A stretch of 64,000 nucleotides of DNA from Veillonellaceae bacterium DNF00626 (GTDB lineage Bacteria > Bacillota > Negativicutes > Veillonellales > Dialisteraceae). Position 1 is the first letter of the stretch. Each line of letters opens with the position of its first letter. The stretch lies in contig KQ960829.1 of NCBI GenBank assembly GCA_001553355.1, positions 31,752 through 95,751 on the forward strand, in the 5' to 3' direction. The notes beneath the pieces are model-generated. The model was not told where the DNA came from. It did not search any database and saw only the letters and a program-made list of their open reading frames with translations. The translations under genes and the position numbers were made by a program. Of the stretch, positions 1-8,403 are shown piece after piece.

Positions 1-172
1 CGGATTTTCTTTATTTTATAAATTCTATTTCTTTTTTCTTTTCTTCCATCCACTTTTTTTGATTCTCTTCTGCCTTTTTCCCTTCACATTTTTGTCTTTC
101 TACTTGACTATATCCTGTGCCGCCATAGGAATTTCTCCGCTTAATACCGTTTCTTATATCAAGAACTTCATA
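1..172 (-). repeat. Direct repeat, left copy: duplicated 3' end of argH
   Basis: Bases 1-172 are identical to 3986-4157, the last ~160 bases of argH plus the proximal half of its terminator. On the minus strand this copy still encodes roughly the last 50 residues of argininosuccinate lyase, but it is cut off from any start. Identity stops exactly at 172/4157. The copy begins at the window edge, so the repeat may extend further left. It is seen directly; why it exists (integration scar or collapsed duplication) is inference. Confidence 0.95.
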
Positions 173-175
173 TTT

Positions 176-319
176 ATGGATGAAAAAGGAGAAGCAAGCA
201 GAAAACTTGTAGAAAAAGTTATTGATGCCCTATTAAATGCTGAAGTTGAAGAACAAATAAGTAACACATTTATAACACACACTTATAATCGCAAATCCCT
301 CCTTAGTTCTATTGTATAA
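176..319 (+). pseudogene. Possible N-terminal remnant of an IS256-type transposase
   Basis: A short reading frame of 47 codons starting at the ATG at 176 begins exactly where the argH repeat ends. Its middle (residues ~10-25, KLVEKVIDALLNAEVEEQI) resembles the N-terminal helix of Mutator/IS256 transposases, which usually reads like 'LLEALLEAEMDEHL'. No ribosome site is convincing and the frame ends long before any catalytic DDE region. It could equally be a random open frame; the family link rests on one short similarity. Confidence 0.3.
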
Positions 320-344
320 AAAAGAAATACCGGGAACCAATGTC

Positions 345-371
345 CAAAAAAAAACCACCCTCACGAGTGGC
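345..371 (-). terminator. Terminator of the trimeric autotransporter gene
   Basis: On the minus strand a 6-bp stem CCACTC/GGGTGG with a GTGA tetraloop is followed by a run of T residues. It lies just after the stop codon of the adhesin gene. Confidence 0.8.
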
Positions 372-387
372 TTTTTCATTCTTTCAT

Positions 388-2316
388 TTATGCTTTTTTC
401 ATAGCTTCCAACTGCTCCAGAATTTCACGAATCTGTGCTTTCTGTGCTGCCAATTCTTCGTCCTGCCGTCTGATGATTTCATCCTGTCGGCTGATACGCT
501 GTGCCAGTTGCGCTTTTGAAACACCTGCATAAGGAGATGTTCCCTGTCCGATTTTGAAGGAAATACCGGCATTGATCATGTTTTCTCCACTGCCGAAAGA
601 ACCTCCGATGCTGACCATTTTATTTTCATCGGGATGGTAGAATGCGCCGATAGCCACGGCATCGGCTCCTTTGTAGTGACCGTAACCGGCAGCAAAATTC
701 CACTTATCCTCCGGATCGAAATCAAGCGGATGGAGTGCGGCAAGAGCAGCCGAACCTGCACCTACTTTATTTACGCGGCTGTCCAATGCTCCCATGCCGT
801 TTACTAAGGCACCGATTTCTCCTGCATTGGCTTGAACCTGTTTGTCCAAGGCGGTCAGATTTTCTCCGACTTTCTTATCTTTCTTGACATATTTTCCGTC
901 TTCAGCCACGGCGGAATCTGTACTTAATTCACCCATTCCGTTTACCAGGTCACTGATTCCCTTATCCAAGGCAGTCAAATTTTCTCCGACTTTCTTATCT
1001 TTTTTGACATATTTTCCGTCTTCAGCCACGGCAGATTCTGTACCCAATTTATCTATTTCCTTGTCCAAAGCTGCCAGATTTTCTGCGGTTGTCTTATCTT
1101 TTTGGATATACTTTCCATCTTTTTCCAATTTTGTTTCTTTTTTAAAACTCTCGACCGCATTCTTCAGCTGGTAAACATTCACCGCATCCGTATCTTTTGT
1201 TCCTGCCGCTACATTGATAATCTGACGGGTACGACCGGTCTTTTCATCGCCGACGGATACGGCCCCTTCGGTGGACATAAGTTTGCCGAAAATCTGTCCG
1301 TACCGGGCATTCAGCTTATCAATCGTGTAACCGTCCTGTCTCGTGTCCTGATCCGTCTGAGAGCGAAGAGCCTCTGCTTTTTTCCATGCATCGTATTTTT
1401 CTGTAATGGCTTTTTTATTTTCCTCTGTCGAATTTTCAGCATACGCAATGCGGGCTTTATTGACTTCGTTATATGCCTTCCGCTCCGCGGCTACAGCATC
1501 ATGCCATGCTTTGGCTCTGGTATAAGCATCTTTATTCTTTTCCACATCGGCTTTCCAGCTCTTGTATTCTTCCGCTTTTCCCAGGTACGCTGCCACCTCT
1601 TCTGCTGCCGTCTGTCCTACGGCTCCCGGCATATATCCGACAACACCTGCTTCACGTTCGGAAGTGCTGCCATAACCAAGTGCCACGCCTGTACTTGCAT
1701 GCACCTTTGCATATGTGCCGATTGCGACACCGCCCAAAGCATCTCCTTCTGCTGCACGTCCTATAGCAATGACATCATCCGCATAACCATGAGTGCCGAA
1801 ACCGATGCCGATGCTGTCTGTGTACATGGCAGAACTGTGTTTCCCCAGGGCAATAGCATTTTGTCCCATAGACTTATTTCTTGCCCCGATTGCGATGCCG
1901 TCTTGTACGATATTTTTCGAACCTAGAGCCAGGATACCGGAAGTGCTCATAACTGTATTATTGGTGCCTACGAGCGTTGCGTCGGCTGCATATTTGGAAT
2001 TTCCCATTCCGTAAGCCTTGTTCAGACTTCCTACAACTGTAGTCTCATATCCCTCATTTACATTATTCGTACCGACAGATAAGCCGTTCCTGAATTTCGC
2101 TTCCGACCCCGGTCCTATGGCTACGGATTTTTCCCCTTCTGCACCGTCATTATTGTAATTGGGCATCTGGTTCTCCGAATTTACGGAGAAATAATGAATT
2201 TCAGGCCCGTTTCCCGGCACAAGCGTGGTATCCGCACGGACAACGGTGCAAGAAATACTGAGCGCTGTCAATACGGCAACGCACAAAGCGACCGACTTTT
2301 TACCTTTATTAATCAT
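388..2316 (-). CDS. Trimeric autotransporter adhesin (YadA-like)
   Basis: 642-residue type Vc secreted adhesin, expected to trimerise on the cell surface. Residues 1-28 are a signal peptide. Residues ~45-220 hold YadA-head repeats of the SVAIGPGS / GIAIGARN / AIALGKHS type. Residues ~230-330 are Lys/Glu/Ala-rich and predicted helical. Residues ~380-510 form a stalk with two near-identical ~40-residue repeats containing DGKYVKKDKKVGENLTALDK plus a degenerate third. Residues ~525-595 are the YadA anchor (start GAGSAALAALHPLDFDPED, four-strand barrel piece). Unusually, ~45 residues of charged coiled coil (ISRQDEIIRRQDEELAAQ) follow the barrel, so they would sit on the periplasmic side. This tail is seen in some Veillonella-type adhesins. 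The gene is monocistronic, with its own terminator. Ligand unknown. Confidence 0.93.
   Translation of the reverse strand: MINKGKKSVALCVAVLTALSISCTVVRADTTLVPGNGPEIHYFSVNSENQMPNYNNDGAEGEKSVAIGPGSEAKFRNGLSVGTNNVNEGYETTVVGSLNKAYGMGNSKYAADATLVGTNNTVMSTSGILALGSKNIVQDGIAIGARNKSMGQNAIALGKHSSAMYTDSIGIGFGTHGYADDVIAIGRAAEGDALGGVAIGTYAKVHASTGVALGYGSTSEREAGVVGYMPGAVGQTAAEEVAAYLGKAEEYKSWKADVEKNKDAYTRAKAWHDAVAAERKAYNEVNKARIAYAENSTEENKKAITEKYDAWKKAEALRSQTDQDTRQDGYTIDKLNARYGQIFGKLMSTEGAVSVGDEKTGRTRQIINVAAGTKDTDAVNVYQLKNAVESFKKETKLEKDGKYIQKDKTTAENLAALDKEIDKLGTESAVAEDGKYVKKDKKVGENLTALDKGISDLVNGMGELSTDSAVAEDGKYVKKDKKVGENLTALDKQVQANAGEIGALVNGMGALDSRVNKVGAGSAALAALHPLDFDPEDKWNFAAGYGHYKGADAVAIGAFYHPDENKMVSIGGSFGSGENMINAGISFKIGQGTSPYAGVSKAQLAQRISRQDEIIRRQDEELAAQKAQIREILEQLEAMKKA
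841..1120 (-). repeat. Stalk repeats within the adhesin gene
   Basis: Two nearly identical ~90-bp units (about 841-931 and 961-1051, 120-bp period) and a diverged third (about 1063-1120) encode the KYVKKDKKVGENLTALDK stalk motif. In-frame gain or loss by recombination would change stalk length without disrupting the anchor. Confidence 0.85.
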
Positions 2317-2706
2317 TAAAATGTCTCCCTTCTATAACAGGCCGGACAATCGTTTTTTAGAAAACGCGGAAAGCAAAAAGGAATCATACAGGAGTGCTGC
2401 TTTCTCCTTCTTTCAACGCAGTCCGGCAAAATAAAAACTTATTTACAATAGACTTTAAAAACATCTTATTGCAAATAAAGTTTAGGCATATTCCTGTATA
2501 AATGTTATTTATTCCCTTGAAAGAATAACCCTTTAAATTCAGAGTGTCAAAAAATCCCATCCCATTTTTAAATCTTTTCGGAACTGTTTAGCCCCTAAAA
2601 ATGATGGCAGTAACTGCTTTTTTATGTCTGTCATTTCTGTTTTTTCCCTTTCTTTCCTCGAAAAAGGGGTAAACTTGCGTACATAATTCAAATCTATGTA
2701 GCATAC

Positions 2707-2748
2707 AAAAAAGAACCGGTTTATGACATACGTCTTCCGGTTCTTTTT
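2707..2748. terminator. Bidirectional terminator hairpin
   Basis: AAAAAGAACCGG and CCGGTTCTTTTT form a perfect 12-bp inverted repeat around a 17-base loop, with T-runs on both strands. It lies at the downstream edge of the ABC-ATPase remnant. Confidence 0.8.
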
Positions 2749-2905
2749 ATGGGGAGGACGTCCCATGAACACCACATCGAAAACGGTGAAATCAAAATGG
2801 TAAAAATTATGCTGCGCCACGACGGCCAGCTTAAGTGCCGATTCGCGGTAAGACATTTCATCCAAAAGCTTTCCGTCAAACAGCAACTTCCCTTCTGTCG
2901 GTTTC
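2749..2905 (-). pseudogene. Remnant of a siderophore/haem-type ABC transporter ATPase (FecE-like)
   Basis: On the minus strand a frame of ~50 codons reads KPTEGKLLFDGKLLDEMSYR...LAVVAQHNFYHFDFTVFDVVFMGRPPHKK. This is the stretch between Walker A and the signature motif of FecE/BtuD/HmuV-type ATPases (kP..G.vllDG...lAvv.Q....FdFTV.dvV.mGR.PH). Walker A, the signature and Walker B are all missing. A TAG stop precedes it and the hairpin at 2707-2748 follows it. It is a fragment truncated at both ends; no intact transporter partner is nearby. Confidence 0.75.
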
Positions 2906-3049
2906 TATACACGGCTCTGCGTCCAAAAGAATAAAATGGAAATAATAACCACCGACGCTATCACCGTGATTTCATTCCATTTCGCCCCGGCAGGACTTCC
3001 CATCATCCGGTATGCTACACTCTGCATTCCATCTTTATCTTTGCTCATA
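2905..3049 (-). CDS. Possible small single-TM protein (47 aa)
   Basis: From an ATG at 3049 a 47-codon frame ends with a stop at about 2905. It has a charged N-terminus (MSKDKDG) and a hydrophobic C-terminal helix (EITVIASVVIISILFFW). No good ribosome site is visible: the start falls in the T-run of the preceding gene's terminator. It may be the tail of a lost membrane gene rather than a functional peptide. Function not recognised. Confidence 0.3.
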
Positions 3050-3081
3050 AAAAAAGACCATGGAGTTTTCCATGATCTTTC
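3050..3081 (-). terminator. Terminator of the 172-aa hypothetical gene
   Basis: On the minus strand AAAGATCATGG and CCATGGTCTTT form a stem with one mismatch and a 6-base loop, followed by a T-run, just after the stop at 3090. Confidence 0.75.
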
Positions 3082-3089
3082 TTTTTTGC

Positions 3090-3608
3090 TTACGTCTTGG
3101 GTTTGAGGCTCGGATTTCTTGTTTCCAGAATCCATTTTGCCAGGTCTTCCGGGTCTACGCCGAGATGTTCTTCTGCCCAAGGTTTCCACTTCATGCTTTT
3201 TGTTTTTACTGCCAGGATTTCTTCCATGGGTTTTCCCGTTTTCGTTTCCAAGAGGTAGGCCATGCGGATCCAGTGATTCGGATAACCTTCTTCTAAAGCT
3301 TTTTTCGCTCTTTCTTCTTCTACGCCGTAAAAGCGGTGAAGACGGCGGGCACGATGGACATTGTATTTTTCTTCATAGGTTTCGCCTGTAAGTCCCAGAT
3401 TTTTCAGGATTTTTCCCCACGGTTGTTCTTTTCTGAGTGCCAGTATTTCCTGTATGCTTTTCCCGGAGAGGCAGGCGATGAGGGCGGCTTTGTCGATATC
3501 AAGGTAACGGATGCCTTCTTTTAAAAGGGTTTTCACCGTATCTTCGGGAATTTCGTATTTATGATGAACGGCACGAATTTGGTCTTCTTCTGTCATTTGT
3601 CTGAGCAT
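3090..3608 (-). CDS. Hypothetical protein with two homologous ~70-residue repeats
   Basis: 172 residues, soluble, with no signal peptide or membrane segment. The halves resemble each other: EILALRKEQPWGKILKNLGL (residues ~54-73) and EILAVKTKSMKWKPWAEEHLGV (~131-152) follow comparable helical segments with 'GKSIQEIL' / 'GKPMEEIL'. This suggests an internal duplication of a small helical domain. The ATG at 3608 is preceded by AGGAGAACACC, a strong ribosome site. It is flanked by gene fragments on both sides and has its own terminator. I do not recognise a characterised family. Confidence 0.75.
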   Translation of the reverse strand: MLRQMTEEDQIRAVHHKYEIPEDTVKTLLKEGIRYLDIDKAALIACLSGKSIQEILALRKEQPWGKILKNLGLTGETYEEKYNVHRARRLHRFYGVEEERAKKALEEGYPNHWIRMAYLLETKTGKPMEEILAVKTKSMKWKPWAEEHLGVDPEDLAKWILETRNPSLKPKT

Positions 3609-3754
3609 GGTGTTCTCCTTTCTTTTCTGTTTACATTATATCACTTATTTCCATTTTTTATCCTTTTTTATAAATCCTTCTCATTTGTGCAGCTCTGTAA
3701 TTTTTATTACAATAATATATCATATCAGTGAGGTAAATTATATTTATTTACGAA

Positions 3755-3844
3755 ATGTTTAAAAATGCCGATCCCCGCCATCCGGTTTATGGCGACACTG
3801 CGACGGTCACTTACGGGGAGTTGGAAAAAGCTGTCAATTACTAA
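3755..3844 (+). pseudogene. N-terminal fragment of an AMP-binding (adenylation) enzyme
   Basis: Twenty-nine codons from the ATG at 3755 read MFKNADPRHPVYGDTATVTY and then GELEKAVNY, followed by TAA. The pattern HPVYGD...TVTYGELEKAVN is the usual opening of acyl-CoA synthetase, NRPS or DltA adenylation domains (hPA..yg...lTYgEL...n). Everything after the first ~30 residues is absent. It is a deletion remnant; which adenylation family it came from cannot be told. Confidence 0.6.
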
Positions 3845-3964
3845 AGAAATACTTTATATGTCCTTAGTATCAAAGAAGGTGGTATACAACTTTTCATGTT
3901 TACAGAGAAACCAAAGATACTTGAGAATTCATTTTTAACCTCTAAAAGAACATATGATCCCATC

Positions 3965-3993
3965 AAAAAATCCGATCACATTGACCGGATTTT
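3965..3993 (-). terminator. argGH terminator
   Basis: On the minus strand AAAATCCG and CGGATTTT form a stem around GTCAATGTGAT, followed by a T-run directly after the argH stop. Half of this hairpin is included in the duplicated copy at the window start. Confidence 0.8.
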
Positions 3994-4157
3994 CTTTATT
4001 TTATAAATTCTATTTCTTTTTTCTTTTCTTCCATCCACTTTTTTTGATTCTCTTCTGCCTTTTTCCCTTCACATTTTTGTCTTTCTACTTGACTATATCC
4101 TGTGCCGCCATAGGAATTTCTCCGCTTAATACCGTTTCTTATATCAAGAACTTCATA
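3986..4157 (-). repeat. Direct repeat, right copy: 3' end of intact argH
   Basis: Identical to bases 1-172, same orientation. Together the two copies bracket the segment 173-3985, which carries the adhesin and the gene fragments. Confidence 0.95.
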
Positions 4158-5423
4158 AATATCCTTCTCAAAAGCATCACTTACTTGATGAAATTCTTCC
4201 ATGGTTAATTCTGCTAATACTTTTCCCTGTGTTAAACAGTAGTGAACGGCTTTTCCCGTAAGAGCATGTGCATTTCTGAAAGGGATCCCTTTTTTCACCA
4301 AATAGTCTGCCATATCCGTAGCATTGGCAAAATCATTTTTTAGCATTTCTTCTGTCCGTTCACCATTGACAGTCATCGTTTGAAGTAGTCCGGCATAAAT
4401 GGTAAGGGCGGTTTTGAGTGTATCAATGGTATCGAAAATGCCCTCTTTGTCTTCTTGCATGTCTTTGTTATACGCCAAGGGCAGGCCTTTCATCGTGGTT
4501 AGAAGCGCCGTTAAATGCCCATAAACACGTCCTGTTTTTCCCCGAATAAGTTCGCACATGTCGGGATTTTTCTTTTGCGGCATGATGGAACTTCCGGTAC
4601 TGTATGCATCATCAATATCAATGAAATGAAATTCTGTTGTACTCCAAAGGATAAGTTCTTCGGAAAGCCGTGATAAGTGCATCATCAAAAGAGACGCAAA
4701 GGAAAGAAATTCGATAAGATAATCTCGATCGGACACAGCATCTAAACTATTTCCGTACAATTTATTGAAATGAAGCGCTTTGGCTGTATCTTCCGGTTTG
4801 ATGGGATAGGTAGTTCCTGCCAAAGCACATGCTCCTAAAGGCGATATATCCGCGCTGTCATAGCAAGCCATAAGCCGTGTAAAATCCCGATGAAGCATCG
4901 CGTGGTATGCCATCATATGATGAGCAAAAAGAATCGGCTGAGCGTGTTGCATATGCGTGTATCCCGGGCATATAACGTCGGCATATTTTTCTGCCGCGCT
5001 TTGCATAGCCTCTTCGACAAGAATGAGTTTTTCTCCGATTTCAATCAAGGCCCGTTTCATATAAAGATGCAAATCCACGGCACATTGGTCATTTCTACTC
5101 CGTGCCGTGTGAAGACGCGCGCCGGCATCACCGATATCTTCAGTCAAGCGTTTTTCTATATTCATATGAATATCTTCTAATTCTACGGAAAAAGGAAATT
5201 GGCCCTCATCTATTTCTTTTTTGATTTTTTCCAATCCTTTTTGAATGGCATGAAAATCTTCTTTCGTGATGATTCCATTGTCTGCAAGCATACCTCCGTG
5301 TGCGATAGAGCCTGCTATGTCTTCTTTATACAACCGCCTATCAAAGGAAATAGATGCATTGAATGCCGCAGCATTCTTATTCTCCTCCTTTTGGAACCGT
5401 CCGCCCCACATCATGTCACTCAT
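3996..5423 (-). CDS. argH: Argininosuccinate lyase
   Basis: 475 residues; cleaves argininosuccinate to arginine and fumarate, the last step of arginine synthesis, in the cytoplasm. The N-terminus MWGGRF (residue ~5), the central TARSRNDQ (~107) and the fumarase/aspartase-superfamily signature [12 protein letters not shown] (~282) are all present. The length fits the family, though the C-terminal tail after [11 protein letters not shown] (about 30 Lys/Glu-rich residues, ending KKKEIEFIK) is longer than in many homologues. The start ATG overlaps the argG stop (ATGAGTGA), so the two are translationally coupled. The last 160 bases are duplicated at the window start. Confidence 0.97.
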   Translation of the reverse strand: MSDMMWGGRFQKEENKNAAAFNASISFDRRLYKEDIAGSIAHGGMLADNGIITKEDFHAIQKGLEKIKKEIDEGQFPFSVELEDIHMNIEKRLTEDIGDAGARLHTARSRNDQCAVDLHLYMKRALIEIGEKLILVEEAMQSAAEKYADVICPGYTHMQHAQPILFAHHMMAYHAMLHRDFTRLMACYDSADISPLGACALAGTTYPIKPEDTAKALHFNKLYGNSLDAVSDRDYLIEFLSFASLLMMHLSRLSEELILWSTTEFHFIDIDDAYSTGSSIMPQKKNPDMCELIRGKTGRVYGHLTALLTTMKGLPLAYNKDMQEDKEGIFDTIDTLKTALTIYAGLLQTMTVNGERTEEMLKNDFANATDMADYLVKKGIPFRNAHALTGKAVHYCLTQGKVLAELTMEEFHQVSDAFEKDIYEVLDIRNGIKRRNSYGGTGYSQVERQKCEGKKAEENQKKWMEEKKKEIEFIK

Positions 5424-6657
5424 GGTTTTTCTCCTTCATTAATGCTTCGAGTTTCAGCGGCAATCCAAATAAATTGATAAATCCTTCAGCGTCACTCTGA
5501 TTGTATACATGATCTTCCCCAAAAGTGACATATTCCTCATTATAAAGCGAATAAGGACTTTCTGCTCCGTGAGAAATAATATTTCCTTTATACAACCGAA
5601 GCGTCACATCACCGGTCACCGTATCGGATGTAGCATCAACAAATGCCGCCAATGCTTTCCGGAGCGGAGCAAACCACATACCGTCATAAACCAATTCACT
5701 ATATTTCACAGCCACCATTTCTTTATAATGCATCGTCGCTCTGTCAAGGCACAAACGTTCCAACTCCTCATGTGCGTAGAAAAGAATCGATCCGGCGGGA
5801 TTCTCATAAACCCCTCTCGACTTCATCCCGACCAACCGATTTTCCACGATATCATGAACACCGATACCATGCTTAGCACCTATGGCATTAAGCGCATTCA
5901 CCATAGAAACACCATCCATCTTCTTACCATTAAGCGCGGTAGGTATTCCCTTTTCAAAAGAAATAGTAAGTATCTCCGATTCATTCACAGCCTCTTCCGG
6001 ATCACAAGTAACCAAATACATATCCTTATGCGGCGGATTCTTCGGATTTTCCAAATCATCCCCTTCATGAGATAAATGCCACATATTCCAATCCATCGAA
6101 TACGGATACTTTTGCGCCTTTTTCTCCTCCTCCGTTTTCTTCTCATCAAAAGTATCAATAGGCACACCATGCGCTTTCGCATAAGCCATCTCATCTTCCC
6201 GAGATTTCAACTCCCAATGCCGCCAAGGAGCGATGATTTTCAAATGAGGCGCCAAAGCTTTAATGGCCAACTCAAACCGCACCTGATCATTTCCCTTCCC
6301 TGTCGCACCATGACAAATCGCCGTAGCACCATATTTCTTTGCCATCTCCACCAAACACTTCCCAATCAAAGGGCGAGCGAAAGACGTACCTAATAAATAT
6401 TTCCCTTCATACTTAGCGCCGGCCTTCAACACTTCATAAGCATAATGCTCAATAAACTCTTTTTTCATATCCCAAGTTTCCGCTACGGTAGCGCCACTCA
6501 TCAACGCCTTCTCATGAATCGCCTCAAAATCCTCGGGCTGTCCCAAATCGACAGTGCATGCCAACACATCTGCCTGATAATGTTCTTTAAGCCACGGAAT
6601 AATCACTGATGTATCCAATCCACCGGAATAAGCCAATACAATTTTTTCTTTTGTCAT
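5416..6657 (-). CDS. argG: Argininosuccinate synthase
   Basis: 413 residues from the ATG at 6657 (AAAGAGG upstream; an in-frame start 33 bases earlier has no ribosome site). Ligates citrulline and aspartate with ATP to argininosuccinate. The PP-loop motif [10 protein letters not shown] is at residues ~8-17. [13 protein letters not shown] (~114-126) and the conserved SPYSLY near the C-terminus are also seen. It is first in an argG-argH operon; no other arg genes are in the window. A candidate ARG box lies upstream. Confidence 0.97.
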   Translation of the reverse strand: MTKEKIVLAYSGGLDTSVIIPWLKEHYQADVLACTVDLGQPEDFEAIHEKALMSGATVAETWDMKKEFIEHYAYEVLKAGAKYEGKYLLGTSFARPLIGKCLVEMAKKYGATAICHGATGKGNDQVRFELAIKALAPHLKIIAPWRHWELKSREDEMAYAKAHGVPIDTFDEKKTEEEKKAQKYPYSMDWNMWHLSHEGDDLENPKNPPHKDMYLVTCDPEEAVNESEILTISFEKGIPTALNGKKMDGVSMVNALNAIGAKHGIGVHDIVENRLVGMKSRGVYENPAGSILFYAHEELERLCLDRATMHYKEMVAVKYSELVYDGMWFAPLRKALAAFVDATSDTVTGDVTLRLYKGNIISHGAESPYSLYNEEYVTFGEDHVYNQSDAEGFINLFGLPLKLEALMKEKNHE

Positions 6658-6715
6658 ATTTCTCAACCTCTTTCTGCACAATTTATTCAAGAATTGGAAT
6701 AATTATACAATCATA

Positions 6716-6729
6716 TGCATAAATAATCA
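6716..6729. promoter_or_regulatory. Candidate ARG box upstream of argG
   Basis: TGCATAAATAATCA matches 12 of 14 positions of the ArgR/AhrC consensus TGAATWWWWATTCA. It lies ~60 bases upstream of argG. A weaker similar element, GGAATAATTATACA, lies at about 6696-6709. ArgR itself is not encoded here. Confidence 0.4.
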
Positions 6730-6770
6730 AGAGGGTAAAAAATATTTTTTCAAAAAATTTCATCATAACA

Positions 6771-6976
6771 ACCACGACATACATGAATTCATCCCTCATT
6801 CGCTTATTGTACACAATCTCCCAAACTCAAAGGATATTTTAGCTGAGCTTGATAAATTACAAGAAAAAAAGAATACCCTTATGCAAGAGTATTCTTCGTC
6901 AAAAGCTGAGATGACCGAACTGTATCAAATCAGGAAAAATTACGAGAAATATATGTGGAAGGAGATGGAGAGATGA
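6771..6976 (+). pseudogene. C-terminal remnant of a relaxase/mobilisation protein
   Basis: An open frame without a start ends at TGA 6974-6976. It encodes a charged coiled-coil tail: DILAELDKLQEKKNTLM, EYSSSKAEMTELYQIRKNY and a final WKEMER. Such tails end the relaxases of Firmicute integrative/mobilisable elements. No catalytic HUH part is present. It abuts the stop of the CBASS effector, so it marks the edge of a mobile element that carried the defence genes. The family call rests on pattern recognition only. Confidence 0.45.
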
Positions 6977-7762
6977 TCATTTTTCCTCTTTTTGACTTTC
7001 ATATATCAAATAACTATTTCTAATATCAAACCATTCTTTACTTAAAGAGCTGTTTAACTTGCAAAAATTTTTTTTAGAAAGAATGATCTTTGACTCAAAT
7101 ATGGCATTTTCGTAGAGCAACAGTACTTCTATTATTCGGGGTAAAATCATACTTGTTTTTACTGAACACTTTTCATACATATTACATGTTTCAATTATTT
7201 TCTCATATACCTCTTCAGATGACTTTTTCAAAGAATTCAGCTTAATAGCTCTATCAAAAAGACTACTTGATACTATAAAACTTAGTAACAACGATGAGTA
7301 GTCATCCATGCCACTCATAAAAAGTTTTATAACAAAGAACGAAAAAGCAATAGCTGAAGAAAAATAATATTTAAGTGACATTTTCTCTGCTATACGAGAA
7401 GTAAATAGGGAATTTTCGTGTATGTTCGCCAACAACTTTATTTCCTCTTTTGGTATAGAGTCATTATTGTAATAAAGTTCACTATTATAGTTTGGGATTC
7501 TTTTCTCATTAAAACTATTATCAATAAGCCCTGTTTCTCTAATACGATGTCCTTTATCAAAAAATACACTTTTGTAATATGACGATATATATTCGACCAC
7601 CAAAATCACCCCCGATATAACGAGGAAAATCTTAGCAGGAATAAGTAATGTTATCCCCTGAAAAATGGCTAATATAAATGCTACAGCACCGAAAATATCT
7701 TGAACTAAAGCAAACCACTTGGATATAATAAAATCTTTATTTTGCGGGGTTTTTGCCGACAT
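6977..7762 (-). CDS. CBASS effector, S-4TM type membrane protein
   Basis: 261 residues from the ATG at 7762 (GGAGG nine bases upstream; the ATG at 7771 has no spacer). Two pairs of membrane helices are seen, at residues ~18-55 (WFALVQDIFGAVAFILAIF and IFLVISGVILVVEY) and ~135-180 (YYFSSAIAFSFFVIKLFM and LLLSFIVSSSLF). They are joined by a cytosolic loop and followed by an ~80-residue soluble tail. This layout fits SMODS-associated 4TM effectors, thought to open pores in the inner membrane after binding the cyclic nucleotide made by the partner CD-NTase. It overlaps the E2-like gene by 26 bases and is last in the three-gene operon. The family call is from topology plus context. Confidence 0.75.
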   Translation of the reverse strand: MSAKTPQNKDFIISKWFALVQDIFGAVAFILAIFQGITLLIPAKIFLVISGVILVVEYISSYYKSVFFDKGHRIRETGLIDNSFNEKRIPNYNSELYYNNDSIPKEEIKLLANIHENSLFTSRIAEKMSLKYYFSSAIAFSFFVIKLFMSGMDDYSSLLLSFIVSSSLFDRAIKLNSLKKSSEEVYEKIIETCNMYEKCSVKTSMILPRIIEVLLLYENAIFESKIILSKKNFCKLNSSLSKEWFDIRNSYLIYESQKEEK

Positions 7763-8402
7763 TTTTCCCATCCTCCGTCAAAATCATAAAAGCTTCCTTT
7801 ATAAACTCATTCCTATACAAAGTATTCTTTATAATTGGTAACATATATTTACCGTGACAATCTCTAAGCTTTTTGCCAGAGTCACAAATACATGGCATAT
7901 GACCTCTGTATTTGCCTTCATCAATCATAATTGCCATACAATAATACTGTTTCTTGGTCAACTTTAAATCATTCAAATAATAATCAAGCAACCCCTCATA
8001 TCCATGTTTTCTATCACCAAATGGATAAGTATTATATTTTTCAAACCAATCTAAGGTGTATATAAAAGCATTAACAAACTTGTTAATAAAAGCTATCAAA
8101 GATGGATTTTCATTTAGGAAATATATCATTTCTCCTATTGTTGCCAAACAAACATTACCATCCTGATAAATATGTTCTATATGTTCTGGATAATCGTATA
8201 TATAAAATTTAGGAAAGTTATTAGGGAAGTTTTTATGAACTATGAGCTTGATTTTTCTTTCGCCTTGAGCAATGTATCCATCATAATCCAGGGAGTATTT
8301 ATATACTCCTTGGATTATGTAATCCATCTTATTATCGGCATTCTTTAATCCCGGTTGACTATCTAATAATTCATTGATTTCATTTCTCAATTCATAACTC
8401 AT
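7737..8402 (-). CDS. CBASS E2-like (ubiquitin-conjugating fold) protein with SEC-C-like tail
   Basis: 221 residues. The N-terminal ~130 residues fit a prokaryotic E2 fold: a beta-meander (GERKIKLIVHKNFPNNFPKFYIYD), then DGNVCLATIGEM, where Cys at ~95 is the expected catalytic cysteine. No E1 or JAB partner is nearby, so this would be a short type II CBASS in which E2 acts on the CD-NTase C-terminus. Near residues 171-185, PCICDSGKKLRDCHGK is a SEC-C-like zinc motif (CxC...CH). The start is one base after the CD-NTase stop, so translation is coupled. The E2 call is from motif and context, and the enzymatic role is inferred from the family. Confidence 0.8.
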   Translation of the reverse strand: MSYELRNEINELLDSQPGLKNADNKMDYIIQGVYKYSLDYDGYIAQGERKIKLIVHKNFPNNFPKFYIYDYPEHIEHIYQDGNVCLATIGEMIYFLNENPSLIAFINKFVNAFIYTLDWFEKYNTYPFGDRKHGYEGLLDYYLNDLKLTKKQYYCMAIMIDEGKYRGHMPCICDSGKKLRDCHGKYMLPIIKNTLYRNEFIKEAFMILTEDGKNVGKNPAK

Positions 8403-8403
8403 A

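Noticed and set aside
842..1926. Long plus-strand ORFs opposite the adhesin gene
   Set aside because: They mirror the repetitive adhesin coding sequence and lack ribosome sites.
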